Of a DNA stretch of 64,000 nt, positions 18,720-27,341 are shown in pieces. Numbering within the stretch: position 1 is the first letter of the stretch; the number at the start of each line of letters is the position of its first letter. Under the pieces are notes generated by a model. It saw only the letters and a program-made list of their open reading frames with translations, ran no database searches and had not been told where the DNA came from. Both the position numbers and the translations under genes were made by a program. Source of the DNA: Parvibaculum sp. (lineage in GTDB: Bacteria; Pseudomonadota; Alphaproteobacteria; Parvibaculales; Parvibaculaceae); the NCBI RefSeq assembly GCF_019635935.1, contig NZ_JAHBYN010000001.1:930001-994000 (forward strand), written 5' to 3'.

Positions 18720-19652
18720 GTGCCGGCCGACCATTTTCGCGTCTTGAGTCTCGATGGCGGGGGAGCCAAAGGCTTCTACTCGCTCGGGGTGCTCCATGAG
18801 ATCGAGGGCATGATTGGGTGCCGACTGCACGAGCGGTTTGACTTGATCTTCGGCACAAGCACCGGGTCAATCATCGCTGCGCTGCTGGCCTTGGGCTACA
18901 GCGTCTCCGATATCCACGAGCTCTACAAAAAGCACCTGGTGTCCGTCGTCGCGCAGAGAGAGGCGCCGGATAAGTCCAGGGCGCTTGCGAAGCTGGCCAA
19001 AGAGGTGTTCGGTGATTCCAAGTTCGACCAGGTGAAGACAAACATCGGCATCGTCACCACGAAGTGGGTCATCGAGAAGCCTATGATCTTTAAGGGCAAC
19101 ATCGCGCAGGCGCATGGCCGACAGGGAACGTGGGTGCCTGGCTTCGGTGTGCCGATCGGCGATGCGGTCCAGGCGTCATGCTCGGCCTTCCCGTTCTTCG
19201 AGCGGAAAGTCGTCAAGACCGCAGCGGGGGAGGACATCGAGCTGATTGATGGCGGGTACTGCGCCAACAACCCCACACTCTATGCGATTGCTGACGCCGC
19301 CGGGCCGATGGGCATTCCCCACGAGAAGATGCGCGTTGTGAGTGTGGGCGTGGGCAACTATCCGGAGCCGCAGAAGAACATGCTGCAGAAGGCGTGGTGG
19401 CATAAGAAACTGCTTAGCGTGCAACTCCTTCAGAAGACGATGGAGATCAACACGCAGTCGATGGATCAACTACGCGCCATCCTCTTCAAGAACATCGAGA
19501 CGGTCCGGATCAACGACGGCTTCACGACCCCCGAGATGGCTACCGACCTGTTCGAACACGACATGCGGAAGCTCGACATTCTGTTTCAGCGCGGGCGGGA
19601 GTCTTTCTCCACGCGTGAGGCGCAACTCAAAGCCTACCTCGTGGAGGAATGA
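18720..19652 (+). CDS. capV: CBASS effector: patatin-like phospholipase CapV
   Basis: 310 aa from GTG 18720; AGGAGG at 18706-18711 decides the start over the longer open frame. The patatin domain has the oxyanion motif LDGGGAKGFYSLGVL (11-25), the nucleophile S47 in FGTSTGS and the catalytic D177 in IDGGYCANNP. CapV phospholipases are activated by cyclic nucleotides from the adjacent CD-NTase and degrade the inner membrane to abort phage infection. The CD-NTase gene follows 3 bp later. No Cap2/Cap3 accessory genes are seen, so this is a minimal type I CBASS. Confidence 0.9.
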   Translation: MPADHFRVLSLDGGGAKGFYSLGVLHEIEGMIGCRLHERFDLIFGTSTGSIIAALLALGYSVSDIHELYKKHLVSVVAQREAPDKSRALAKLAKEVFGDSKFDQVKTNIGIVTTKWVIEKPMIFKGNIAQAHGRQGTWVPGFGVPIGDAVQASCSAFPFFERKVVKTAAGEDIELIDGGYCANNPTLYAIADAAGPMGIPHEKMRVVSVGVGNYPEPQKNMLQKAWWHKKLLSVQLLQKTMEINTQSMDQLRAILFKNIETVRINDGFTTPEMATDLFEHDMRKLDILFQRGRESFSTREAQLKAYLVEE

Positions 19653-19655
19653 TCT

Positions 19656-20552
19656 GTGAGCGTCCCCGAAAGCCAGCTCGAAACATGGTCGCATATTGGG
19701 TCGTTGGTCCAGTCGGCAAGCACCTATCAGACCGTCAAAGCGGTCATTGAAAGCCGCGAATCGCCCTACGCGAACCGGGACATCACATCGTACCTGCAAG
19801 GCTCGTACGGCAACGACACTAACATCATCGGTGTCGAAGGCGATGTCGACATCGTGCTGCGCAGCAAGGGTGTGTACTACCCCGACCTGCACAAGCTGCC
19901 ACCTGATCAGAAGGCCCACTACGATCGTGTCCGGACCGGCGCGTCATACTCGGTCGAGCAGTTTCGTACTGACGTCGGTAGCTGGCTCCGGGACAACTAC
20001 GGGAAGGACTTCGATCCCGGCACGAAAGCGCTGAAGATCAAAGGAAACGGCAACCGTCGACCGGTTGACGTGCTGGCCTGCTGTCAATACCGCCGCTACC
20101 TTCGGTTCAATGGATACGAAGATAGTAGCTGGATCGAGGGCGTCTGCTTCAAGCTGCCGAACGGCAGGCTGATCGCTAATTTCCCGAAGCAGCACCACGA
20201 CAACTGCGTGATGAAGCACCAGGAGACGGACAGGTACTTCAAGGCAATGGTTCGTATCTGGAAGAACATACGCAACCGTATGCGGGAGCAGGATATCATC
20301 CAGAGCGGGATCGCTCCGTCGTACTACATCGAGGGGCTACTCTGGAACGTGCCGAGCCATTTGTTTGGGCACTCCTACGAGCGCACTTTCCTGCAGTGCT
20401 ACTCCTACCTGCACTACGCTGACAAAACACAGCTCGTGTGCGCCAATCAAAATGCTTGGCTGATCCGCAAGGATGAGGCGACCAGCTGGGACCCAAAATA
20501 CTTCAGCACGTTCTTCAATGCGCTCGGCGGCTACTGGGACAGCTTCGCTTAA
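19656..20552 (+). CDS. CBASS CD-NTase (cGAS/DncV-like nucleotidyltransferase)
   Basis: 298 aa from GTG 19656, with GGAGG at 19643-19647. The polymerase-beta-fold signature is GSYGNDTNIIGVEGDVDIVL, giving G49-S50 and the catalytic acids D63 and D65, with a third acid at about D138 (RRPVDVLACC). It should make a cyclic di- or trinucleotide on phage infection that switches on CapV. Pairing with patatin and the DVDIVL motif make the CBASS role secure; the clade and nucleotide product cannot be read from sequence alone. Confidence 0.9.
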   Translation: MSVPESQLETWSHIGSLVQSASTYQTVKAVIESRESPYANRDITSYLQGSYGNDTNIIGVEGDVDIVLRSKGVYYPDLHKLPPDQKAHYDRVRTGASYSVEQFRTDVGSWLRDNYGKDFDPGTKALKIKGNGNRRPVDVLACCQYRRYLRFNGYEDSSWIEGVCFKLPNGRLIANFPKQHHDNCVMKHQETDRYFKAMVRIWKNIRNRMREQDIIQSGIAPSYYIEGLLWNVPSHLFGHSYERTFLQCYSYLHYADKTQLVCANQNAWLIRKDEATSWDPKYFSTFFNALGGYWDSFA

Positions 20553-20809
20553 GGGTCAGGCCGCACAGTTCGCTACAGCTAGGTTTTTGCTACGGCCTGC
20601 GCACCGTCAGGCGTCCGTTGTCCCAAGGGATGCAGATGGCGATGAACGTCCGCTTAGGGGCCGTCTCCAGACGGTCCGCTTTGAAGAAGGGCTAGGCGGT
20701 AAGCCGTCTTGGAGCGCAGGTGGAATTCGACGACGGTTTACGACCCCTTTAAGGACTCGACTCTACGGGGACGGCTGCACACTATGCATGCTGTGGGTGG
20801 GGATTTGAA
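20553..20809 (+). other. Intergenic region between CBASS and the 605-aa gene
   Basis: 257 bp without a supported gene. No clear terminator with a T-run is visible, but the gap separates the two units and probably holds a promoter for the downstream gene. Confidence 0.4.
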
Positions 20810-22627
20810 ATGATAGATGACCTTTCCGTCGCAACCTCTGCCAATTTCTATTCAATACGAAAGAAACTGTCAGACAAGGCCATCGATGATTTGTTTGTAA
20901 CACTGCGCGCCAGTCACGGCGTGGCAGCGCATAACGAGTTCAAACACACGCGCGAGCAGCTCGACGGCGTTCGCTGGTCTGCGGTGTGCTTCAGATATGA
21001 GAGCCCGCCCTCGTTTCTTGAGGACACGACTGCGATCCGTGAGAGCCTTTGCGGATTTCTGCTGCTGATCGAGTATCAGGGATATGCAGCGGTCCTCTCG
21101 TCCCGATTGAGCCTTCCATCCTCCTTCAAGACGGCGCATCTCTCGACGGTTGCGACGACGCGTGTCGAAGGCGCGATCGCCAAAGCGGATGCGATCTTCC
21201 AGCGCATGACGATGCGCAACATGTCCATCTCGCCTTACGCAATGCGCGCCAAGACCATCGAAGCGCCTGATCTTGCCAATGTCGTTGGACCGGCAGGAAG
21301 CAGGCGATATGCGCCCCGCACCTACAGCGTCGTTGCGAACGGCACGCAGAGCACCGCAACGCCGAGCACCGGACGCATTGGCATTCGCTCGGCCCGCGCC
21401 GATCTTCCTGGCGTCGTGACCTTTGCCAAGAGTGCTATCGATGCGCTCCGTGTGGATAATGCGGACGTCTCGCCGTTCATCAGGTCCTTTGCCCGACCGG
21501 TGTCATTAACCGAAGCCCTGGCAGCGTCAGCGCCCATGGCCATGGCGATTGATACGAACAAGCTGTCCGACGCCGTGGGCAGTGATGAGGCCGGCATCAG
21601 GCTCATCCGCCTGGACGGCGATGCTCCGGTCGAACTCTCTGCGGGCGAACTGACGATCGTGATGGAAAACCTTGATCGCCCTCTGAACATCGAAGGGGAT
21701 GATCGCATCAGAATGGCACGCGACCCCGCAACCGGCGATCAGGTGGCATCAATCAGTCTGAACAAGAACCGCATCGCTCTCCGGTCCCTGTCCTTACCTC
21801 CGGTATCTGATGTCTACGTGGAAAGAGCCAGCGAGGCGCTTGGTGAAGACGGCGACCGCCAGACGCTGCGCGCGTATCTCGACGATATTAATGCGCTCAT
21901 CGTTCTGTTCGACGATGTGCGATTGGCTTACATCGATGGCCAGGTATTCCGGGACGAGACCCTTCTGGATGGGGGTGAGTCATTTCTGCGCTACTTCACC
22001 GCCAGCGCTCCACTGGCGGCCGTCACAAGCGAGAAAGGGGCATTCACCGCAGCACAGACCGCGTTCGATGGCACTTCGAGTTTCGGGGCGATTGTTGATC
22101 ACATTGCCGCTGCCGATCCGATTCTGCTGTGCGACGATCTCGGCAACGAATGGGCTGATTTCATCGGCGTCTCCGACGAAGCAGGGCTCACGCAAATCTC
22201 GTTCTACCATGCAAAGCACGGCGCGCCGTCTCTTGGTGCCAGCCCCTTCCATGTTTCGGTCAGCCAGGCGATCAAGAACCTCGGCAACATGATGTTTCCT
22301 GAAGAACGGCTCGCAGCGAAGCTAGGATTGTGGGGCTCGACCTACAACGCGCCCGATCAGGAAACCCAGATTCAACGGACGATACGCTCGGACGCTGCTG
22401 ATCTCGCGGTCGCGCTGCGTCGCGCAAGAATGGCGCCCGATGCGCGCCGGCGCGCTGTCATTGTTACCTCGTCGCTCAGTCGGCAGGCGGTCGCGGACGC
22501 ATTTGCCGCGATTCAATGCGGCCAAAGGCCAGCGCCGTCCTTCGTCCAACTCTACTGGCTGCTGCAATCCTTCTTCTCGGCCTGCGCGGAAGTCGGTGCG
22601 AGCGGCGCTGTCGTCTGCCAGCCATGA
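20810..22627 (+). CDS. Putative defence protein with C-terminal PD-(D/E)XK-like signature
   Basis: 605 aa, no signal peptide or membrane helix. Residues 438-470 read ILLCDDLGNEWADFIG followed by QISFYHAKHG. The order D442/D443, E447, D450 and K469 resembles the PD-(D/E)XK nuclease core, and I recall comparable DD-E-ADF...YHxK blocks in defence-linked proteins. The following VSQAIKNLGNM helix fits that family too. The N-terminal ~430 residues are unrecognised. It sits right after CBASS, same strand, in its own transcription unit. Nuclease activity is inferred. Confidence 0.75.
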   Translation: MIDDLSVATSANFYSIRKKLSDKAIDDLFVTLRASHGVAAHNEFKHTREQLDGVRWSAVCFRYESPPSFLEDTTAIRESLCGFLLLIEYQGYAAVLSSRLSLPSSFKTAHLSTVATTRVEGAIAKADAIFQRMTMRNMSISPYAMRAKTIEAPDLANVVGPAGSRRYAPRTYSVVANGTQSTATPSTGRIGIRSARADLPGVVTFAKSAIDALRVDNADVSPFIRSFARPVSLTEALAASAPMAMAIDTNKLSDAVGSDEAGIRLIRLDGDAPVELSAGELTIVMENLDRPLNIEGDDRIRMARDPATGDQVASISLNKNRIALRSLSLPPVSDVYVERASEALGEDGDRQTLRAYLDDINALIVLFDDVRLAYIDGQVFRDETLLDGGESFLRYFTASAPLAAVTSEKGAFTAAQTAFDGTSSFGAIVDHIAAADPILLCDDLGNEWADFIGVSDEAGLTQISFYHAKHGAPSLGASPFHVSVSQAIKNLGNMMFPEERLAAKLGLWGSTYNAPDQETQIQRTIRSDAADLAVALRRARMAPDARRRAVIVTSSLSRQAVADAFAAIQCGQRPAPSFVQLYWLLQSFFSACAEVGASGAVVCQP

Positions 22628-22904
22628 GGCCGCCCCGGCTGGCGCGGGATGCCGTCAGCTCGGGGAGCTATAAGCTATAGAAGTGCGTTCGATAGCTAAT
22701 CGCCTGCCTGGTGTCGGCGGCAGCGGCTTTGGGACATTACGGAATGCGCGGCATGTGAGATTCGAACTTCTATGTTGATTTTGTAAAACCGTAAGCGCCC
22801 ACAGAATCTAACGACGCGTGGCGGCTTCTGGCGCTTATGCGCCAGCAGCGGACATACGTTGCCTCGCTAAGTTGCATTGTGAGAAATGGTGATAAGTGCG
22901 CCGC
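22628..22904. other. Convergent intergenic region with a strong hairpin
   Basis: 277 bp between two convergent genes. It contains a perfect 7-bp stem, CTGGCGC-TTAT-GCGCCAG, at 22828-22845. There is no T-run, so a Rho-independent terminator is not assured. Nothing coding is supported. Confidence 0.45.
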
Positions 22905-23906
22905 TTAAGCATCCTTTTCGACTAACCAAGGCGCCGGCTTTAACAGAAAACCCGCCCCTGAACCGAGCACGGGAAGCAGAACCGACAACGCCGCAATCAC
23001 GGCGTCCAGGGCGAGAAGATAGGCCTTAAAGACGTCGGCCAAACTACCAGAATAACCTTGCGCATAGCGCAGGCCGCTCATCTCGGAAAACTCCGGCCAT
23101 GTGTCGAACTTGCTAAGGTCAAAACTCACCCCGTCTCCAGACAGTCTCGTGAAGAGGTCAACGATGTTGTGGATGCGAGGATAGTCGTTGCGCACGGTAT
23201 GAAGCGCCAGCTTAAGCGCCGTTTCGATCGCCATCTGAAGATCGAACCAAGCCGGCCCCAGATTCGCTGTTCCACAAGCCATACGCTGCGCCGCTGTTTC
23301 GAGATAATTGCGGATGGCGAAGCGGAAGCCGGCGGAGACGTCATCCTGTCCCGCCCCGAGAAGCTGAAAGTTGATCTTCCGCAAGCGCTCGCTCACCAGT
23401 GTAAGGTTGGCGATATCCGTATGTCGCTGTGCCGCCTCCATGAGCTCGAAGTTGGGCGGTGCCACAACCCAGAGAACCGGATTCTCTCCCTCTCCGATAC
23501 CCGCTTCGAAATACATCCAAGCCAGACGACCTTCCTCCACGATTTGAGTCCTGTGCATAGGGACTTGCAGCACGAATGGTGCCCCTCGGATCAAGGTCAC
23601 GCCGCAGATGGGTGGATTTCCGCCAGATTCCATCGCCTTCGCGCCGTAGCGGTCGACATACCATTCCTTTGCAGCCGCATAGAGAATGCGAAACCAGGGC
23701 GCCGCCACATGGTCCCACGGATTCGACAGATCGACGGTCGCGTTGCTTACCCGTAACTCGAATGCACCACTTTCAATCAGCAGCATCACCGTCTCGAAAG
23801 GACGCTTCGGCAAAGGCAGTTCGATTTCGGCAAACGTATCGTCGAAGAGCACGAGCCAGTGGTCGATTGAGGATTTGAGATCGGGAGCGGCGGAAGTGTC
23901 TGTCAT
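22905..23906 (-). CDS. HEPN-like domain protein, third gene of candidate defence trio
   Basis: 333 aa. The C-terminal half has a HEPN-like helical hairpin: FDLQMAIETALKLALHT (221-237) followed by R239-x6-H246 in VRNDYPRIHNIVDLF. R-x4-6-H is the catalytic motif of HEPN ribonucleases. The N-terminal ~190 residues are a mixed alpha/beta region with no recognised family. A hydrophobic stretch at about 295-318 might be membrane-associated. It begins 31 bp after the helical-protein stop, on the same strand. RNA cleavage as the effector activity is inference. Confidence 0.72.
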   Translation of the reverse strand: MTDTSAAPDLKSSIDHWLVLFDDTFAEIELPLPKRPFETVMLLIESGAFELRVSNATVDLSNPWDHVAAPWFRILYAAAKEWYVDRYGAKAMESGGNPPICGVTLIRGAPFVLQVPMHRTQIVEEGRLAWMYFEAGIGEGENPVLWVVAPPNFELMEAAQRHTDIANLTLVSERLRKINFQLLGAGQDDVSAGFRFAIRNYLETAAQRMACGTANLGPAWFDLQMAIETALKLALHTVRNDYPRIHNIVDLFTRLSGDGVSFDLSKFDTWPEFSEMSGLRYAQGYSGSLADVFKAYLLALDAVIAALSVLLPVLGSGAGFLLKPAPWLVEKDA

Positions 23907-23936
23907 TTCCTAAATATGCCGCCGATAATTTTATCG

Positions 23937-25418
23937 TCAAGAATTGCGTGCGGCATAGTCATCGTACTTTCGGAGATGAAATCGAAGCCGCCAAAATGGC
24001 TCGTTCAGAAGGTGGCAGAAGCACCCGCCATTCTTGTTCCAAAGCCATGTGTTGGGATCAGACGTTGAACTCTGGGCGTGCGCGAAGGGCTGAATTCTCG
24101 ACAAAGTCCGATAGAGGTATTCCTGAAATACCCCCTGTGATGAATACCAAGTGTGTTCAGCGCGACCCACCTTGTCCAAGCAATCGGCGATAAAAGCGTT
24201 GCGCTCTTCCTCCGTCTGGCATTCCATGGAGTAGGCAACGATGGCGAAATCCAAATTTGAGAGCGAGATTTCGTTGTGGATCGTATTTTTCTGACCCTCC
24301 CCGTAATTCCAGTTCGACCAGCGTTCGAAAGCTTGCCTCCAAACCTCCTGCCGTCTCGCGAGAGGGGTGTTTTGGGCAAATGCTAGGAGGCATGCTCCCA
24401 CCTCTTCTCGGCCGAGAAAGTTGGCTTGCAGCACCAAGGCGTCCAAATAGTCGGTCATCGCGGTCGGATCGCCTGACGCTAAGCAGCGGCCCAATGCTGC
24501 TTGCATCTGACTGGCGCGGTAAGGGTGCGCCACGAAAGCCTTCATCCACCGAGTCCAGCGCGGCGCATCCGCCGCAGCCTGGATCAGAAGGGTGACTAGT
24601 GCGTCCTCCTCCGCGGATGTGAGTACGGTGACGCGGGTATACTGATTGAAAAGCCGACACACGGACGCAAATTCCAAAACGTCAGATTTGCTACGAGTGG
24701 CGATGTCCAATGCTGCTTCGATGGGGAGAACGGTGACAATCTCCATAGCCATCGCCACCTGCGATACCGTACCGGCATAGGCGACCAGATCATTGGGGAA
24801 AAAGCGCTGCAGCAGCCTTACCGATTGACTGACGAACACCGGAATCATTTGCGAGTAGCACAAATCTTCGGCGACTTGACGCAGGCGCGCCCAGTCCTTC
24901 TCAGCCTCCGCGATCTGGATTTCGTCCAAGGTCTCCCCGTCACTGATTGGTGACCGCGTGAATCCCATCTCAAAGTTGATATTGAGATTGGAAAGGACGT
25001 GAACCAAACCCTTAGCGAGATCTGGGTTACCGGAAATCTTGCTCGGCAACGCCTCCCACAGAGCACCTTCTTCATCAAGCCTGGCCGCGACAACCATTAG
25101 AGCGGCCAGCTTCACGCCCTTCTGGTCATCGGTCACCCGCCAACTGCAGAGGCCGTCGATCAACCATCGCAAAGAGCCGGCCAGCTTTCGGGTATGTTCG
25201 TCGCTCAACGCCTGCCCGGAATGACGGATGGGAAAGACGAAGCCTAGATCGTCATTAAGTGCATGAAAAAGAGAATCTGAACCTTCCCGGCTGACCAACG
25301 CCGCCAACGGGGTTCCGAGGCTCAGTGAGGTAGCGAGGAGCTGTGCTGGCGCCAGTTCTTCGCCCGGTCCATCGGTTGCGGCGATCAAGGATTTCAACTG
25401 TTCGGACCACCAGCTCAT
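23937..25418 (-). CDS. Helical protein, second gene of candidate defence trio
   Basis: 493 aa if translation starts at ATG 25418 (MSWWSEQLK), which overlaps the upstream stop as ATGA; a start 14 codons earlier is possible but less economical. The protein is predicted to be almost all alpha-helical, with no signal peptide, nucleotide-binding loop or catalytic motif visible. It could be a repeat-type scaffold or sensor. Translational coupling to the VPA1262-like gene argues that the two work as a stoichiometric pair. Not recognised. Confidence 0.7.
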   Translation of the reverse strand: MSWWSEQLKSLIAATDGPGEELAPAQLLATSLSLGTPLAALVSREGSDSLFHALNDDLGFVFPIRHSGQALSDEHTRKLAGSLRWLIDGLCSWRVTDDQKGVKLAALMVVAARLDEEGALWEALPSKISGNPDLAKGLVHVLSNLNINFEMGFTRSPISDGETLDEIQIAEAEKDWARLRQVAEDLCYSQMIPVFVSQSVRLLQRFFPNDLVAYAGTVSQVAMAMEIVTVLPIEAALDIATRSKSDVLEFASVCRLFNQYTRVTVLTSAEEDALVTLLIQAAADAPRWTRWMKAFVAHPYRASQMQAALGRCLASGDPTAMTDYLDALVLQANFLGREEVGACLLAFAQNTPLARRQEVWRQAFERWSNWNYGEGQKNTIHNEISLSNLDFAIVAYSMECQTEEERNAFIADCLDKVGRAEHTWYSSQGVFQEYLYRTLSRIQPFAHAQSSTSDPNTWLWNKNGGCFCHLLNEPFWRLRFHLRKYDDYAARNS

Positions 25419-27001
25419 GTATGTTTCCAGATCATTTGGTCTGGCCCCATACGATCCCATAGCTCCTGAAAGGCGTCACTCACCCGTTGCCCGTCCTCCA
25501 CTCGTTGCAAGATGTGATGGGCCTCGCCAATCTGGTTGAGCGATATTCCCAAGGACCAGGCTAGGTCTCCCGCATCTTTCTTAGGAAAAATTAGAAAACG
25601 GTCATGGAAATCGATATTGGGCATATTGTGGGCAACGCGGAACTCGAATCGTAACGCAAGGAGATTGCCCGTTACTCCAGCGAATAGCGCTTTCTGTTCC
25701 GCCACAAAGGTTGACAAATTCTTGTCCCGAACGTTTTTTCCACGGCCAAGCCCTCGCAGATCAGACCCGCCGTGCGGCGATGCGAACAAGGTGTCCAAGA
25801 CGTCAAAGCAGTCCAGATAGGGATCCCAGAGCCACGCGCCCTCTTCCCCGTGCGCATTTATGAGATACGCGAGGTCCTTCAAAGCGCGGGCCCGCTCCAA
25901 CGCCGGGACTGACCCGGCTCTGCCATACTGTTCGAACAGCCGCTCACGGGCAACGCGCTCTGTTTCGTATCGATAAAGACGTTTTCCTGTAAAATCCCCG
26001 TTGGGATCGCGTCGCGGCTCCCCGACTAAAATGTCGTGACGAGGTGGTCTCAACGCCACGCGTTCACGACGCGGCGCTCCTACTCGATCCATATATTCAA
26101 ACGTCCGTGGCTCAGCACTGCCCATCACGTGCACTTGCATGTTGATCTGGGAAATGCTGGACAGCGCTCCGGTCGCCGCCAGAACGATATCGCGTGTCTC
26201 ATCGAGCAGGTAAGCATGCGGCTGAGCCGGGCTTGCCGGAAACGGCAAGGTGATTGGCTCGTTTTCGATGACGGCTGTCGCTAGGCCGGTGACTGTGTCA
26301 TCGAAATCGGCTGTAACTGTGACCCGAAGCGGTCGCGGCGCCACCCCTGGCCGCCATGCCACCCGGACATAATACCCTTGGTCATCTCGGGTTTCCCCGC
26401 ATTGCACCGTCAGAACCGTGACGGGAACCTGCACAAGAATATTGCCGAGGCGGTCCGATACCACGGCCAAGTCGATCGGGACATATGGGATTATCGCCGC
26501 TGCCAACGCCTTCAGGCGTTCTGGTTTTTCAAAAAAAGGCGTGAAGAGAGATTTCTCGCTGTCGGCCCACTCGACAATGTGCGACCCGGCCCAGAAGTTG
26601 TTTTTGAGAATGTGGTTGAGCGGGATTGGTCGGGCCTGATCGGGCGGCACGAATTGCGGGGCGGCGGGCTGCAACGTGGCCGTCGAGAGACGATCTCCGG
26701 ATGAAACCCAGGTTCCGGCCGCCTCCAGCGTCTCCACCATCCGCAAGAAGTCGGCAAGTGCCACTACGGACCGCCGGATTCCGAAATTCCATCCGGCAAG
26801 ATTTTCTAGGTTCAATCGCTTCGGATTCAAGTAAGCAGGTTTCGCGATTGCGTCCCGCTGTTCAAGAACCGCCAGAATAAGAACGTTCTGCGGCCCGCTC
26901 AGGCCATCGATTGTCGCGAATATCTCGGTGATCTCGCAGTGTGTGAAGATGCCAACAATGTCAGGTTCGATGAGCACCCGAAGTCGATCGAGATTTGCCA
27001 T
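25415..27001 (-). CDS. VPA1262-family / phospholipase D-like protein, first gene of candidate defence trio
   Basis: 528 aa. The C-terminal third (from about 390) reads GAWLWDPYLDCFDVLDTLF, NIDFHDRFLIFPKK and AWSLGISLNQIGEAHHILQRV. This closely fits the VPA1262-type proteins I recall, which have a degenerate PLD-like active site (HDR in place of HxK). The N-terminal ~380 residues have no recognised motif. The family occurs sporadically in defence islands with unknown function. Its stop overlaps the next gene's ATG. It could be a nuclease, a DNA-binding element or a sensor. Confidence 0.75.
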   Translation of the reverse strand: MANLDRLRVLIEPDIVGIFTHCEITEIFATIDGLSGPQNVLILAVLEQRDAIAKPAYLNPKRLNLENLAGWNFGIRRSVVALADFLRMVETLEAAGTWVSSGDRLSTATLQPAAPQFVPPDQARPIPLNHILKNNFWAGSHIVEWADSEKSLFTPFFEKPERLKALAAAIIPYVPIDLAVVSDRLGNILVQVPVTVLTVQCGETRDDQGYYVRVAWRPGVAPRPLRVTVTADFDDTVTGLATAVIENEPITLPFPASPAQPHAYLLDETRDIVLAATGALSSISQINMQVHVMGSAEPRTFEYMDRVGAPRRERVALRPPRHDILVGEPRRDPNGDFTGKRLYRYETERVARERLFEQYGRAGSVPALERARALKDLAYLINAHGEEGAWLWDPYLDCFDVLDTLFASPHGGSDLRGLGRGKNVRDKNLSTFVAEQKALFAGVTGNLLALRFEFRVAHNMPNIDFHDRFLIFPKKDAGDLAWSLGISLNQIGEAHHILQRVEDGQRVSDAFQELWDRMGPDQMIWKHT

Positions 27002-27167
27002 GAATATCCGATCGGAAAGAGAGAATGTGGAAATTATGAGTTGTTTTTCGAGACTTCGCTAGACGGGCATTGGCCAAAAGTGCGCTTGTCGGGCCTACTC
27101 GGTTTGTATATGTCCAAGCTCTTACGTAAATTCGGCGGTGACAGCGACAGACTGGTTCACCTTCTTC
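27002..27167 (-). other. Spacer upstream of the VPA1262-like gene
   Basis: 166 bp with no supported gene. It may contain a promoter for the trio or simply be leader. No terminator hairpin with a T-run was seen, so read-through from the NTPase gene is possible. Confidence 0.4.
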
Positions 27168-27341
27168 TCAAAGAAGATTTGATGCGTGATACACGCCATG
27201 TTCTGAAAGCCGACGGCAATGTGCTCTGGCCTCCTCGAATGCGCGCTTGCACAACGCATCTGTCTCAGGTGAGGCTGCGATGGTGAAGAGTACCAGATCG
27301 CGTATGGAATGATTGGCCTGACGTGACCCCCGGGCTTTCAT
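27168..27341 (-). CDS. Possible 57-aa peptide coupled to the upstream NTPase gene
   Basis: ATG 27341 overlaps the stop of the 1309-aa NTPase gene as ATGA, the same arrangement as in the trio downstream. The 57 residues have a basic N-terminus and a plausible helical body (SIRDLVLFTIAA, DALCKRAFEEARAHCRRL). No family is recognised. It occupies half of an otherwise empty 336-bp gap. It may be a real small subunit or a chance frame. Confidence 0.35.
   Translation of the reverse strand: MKARGSRQANHSIRDLVLFTIAASPETDALCKRAFEEARAHCRRLSEHGVYHASNLL

Noticed and set aside
22828..22845. Hairpin CTGGCGC-TTAT-GCGCCAG as a Rho-independent terminator
   Set aside because: No T-run follows on either strand, so I describe it only as a hairpin.
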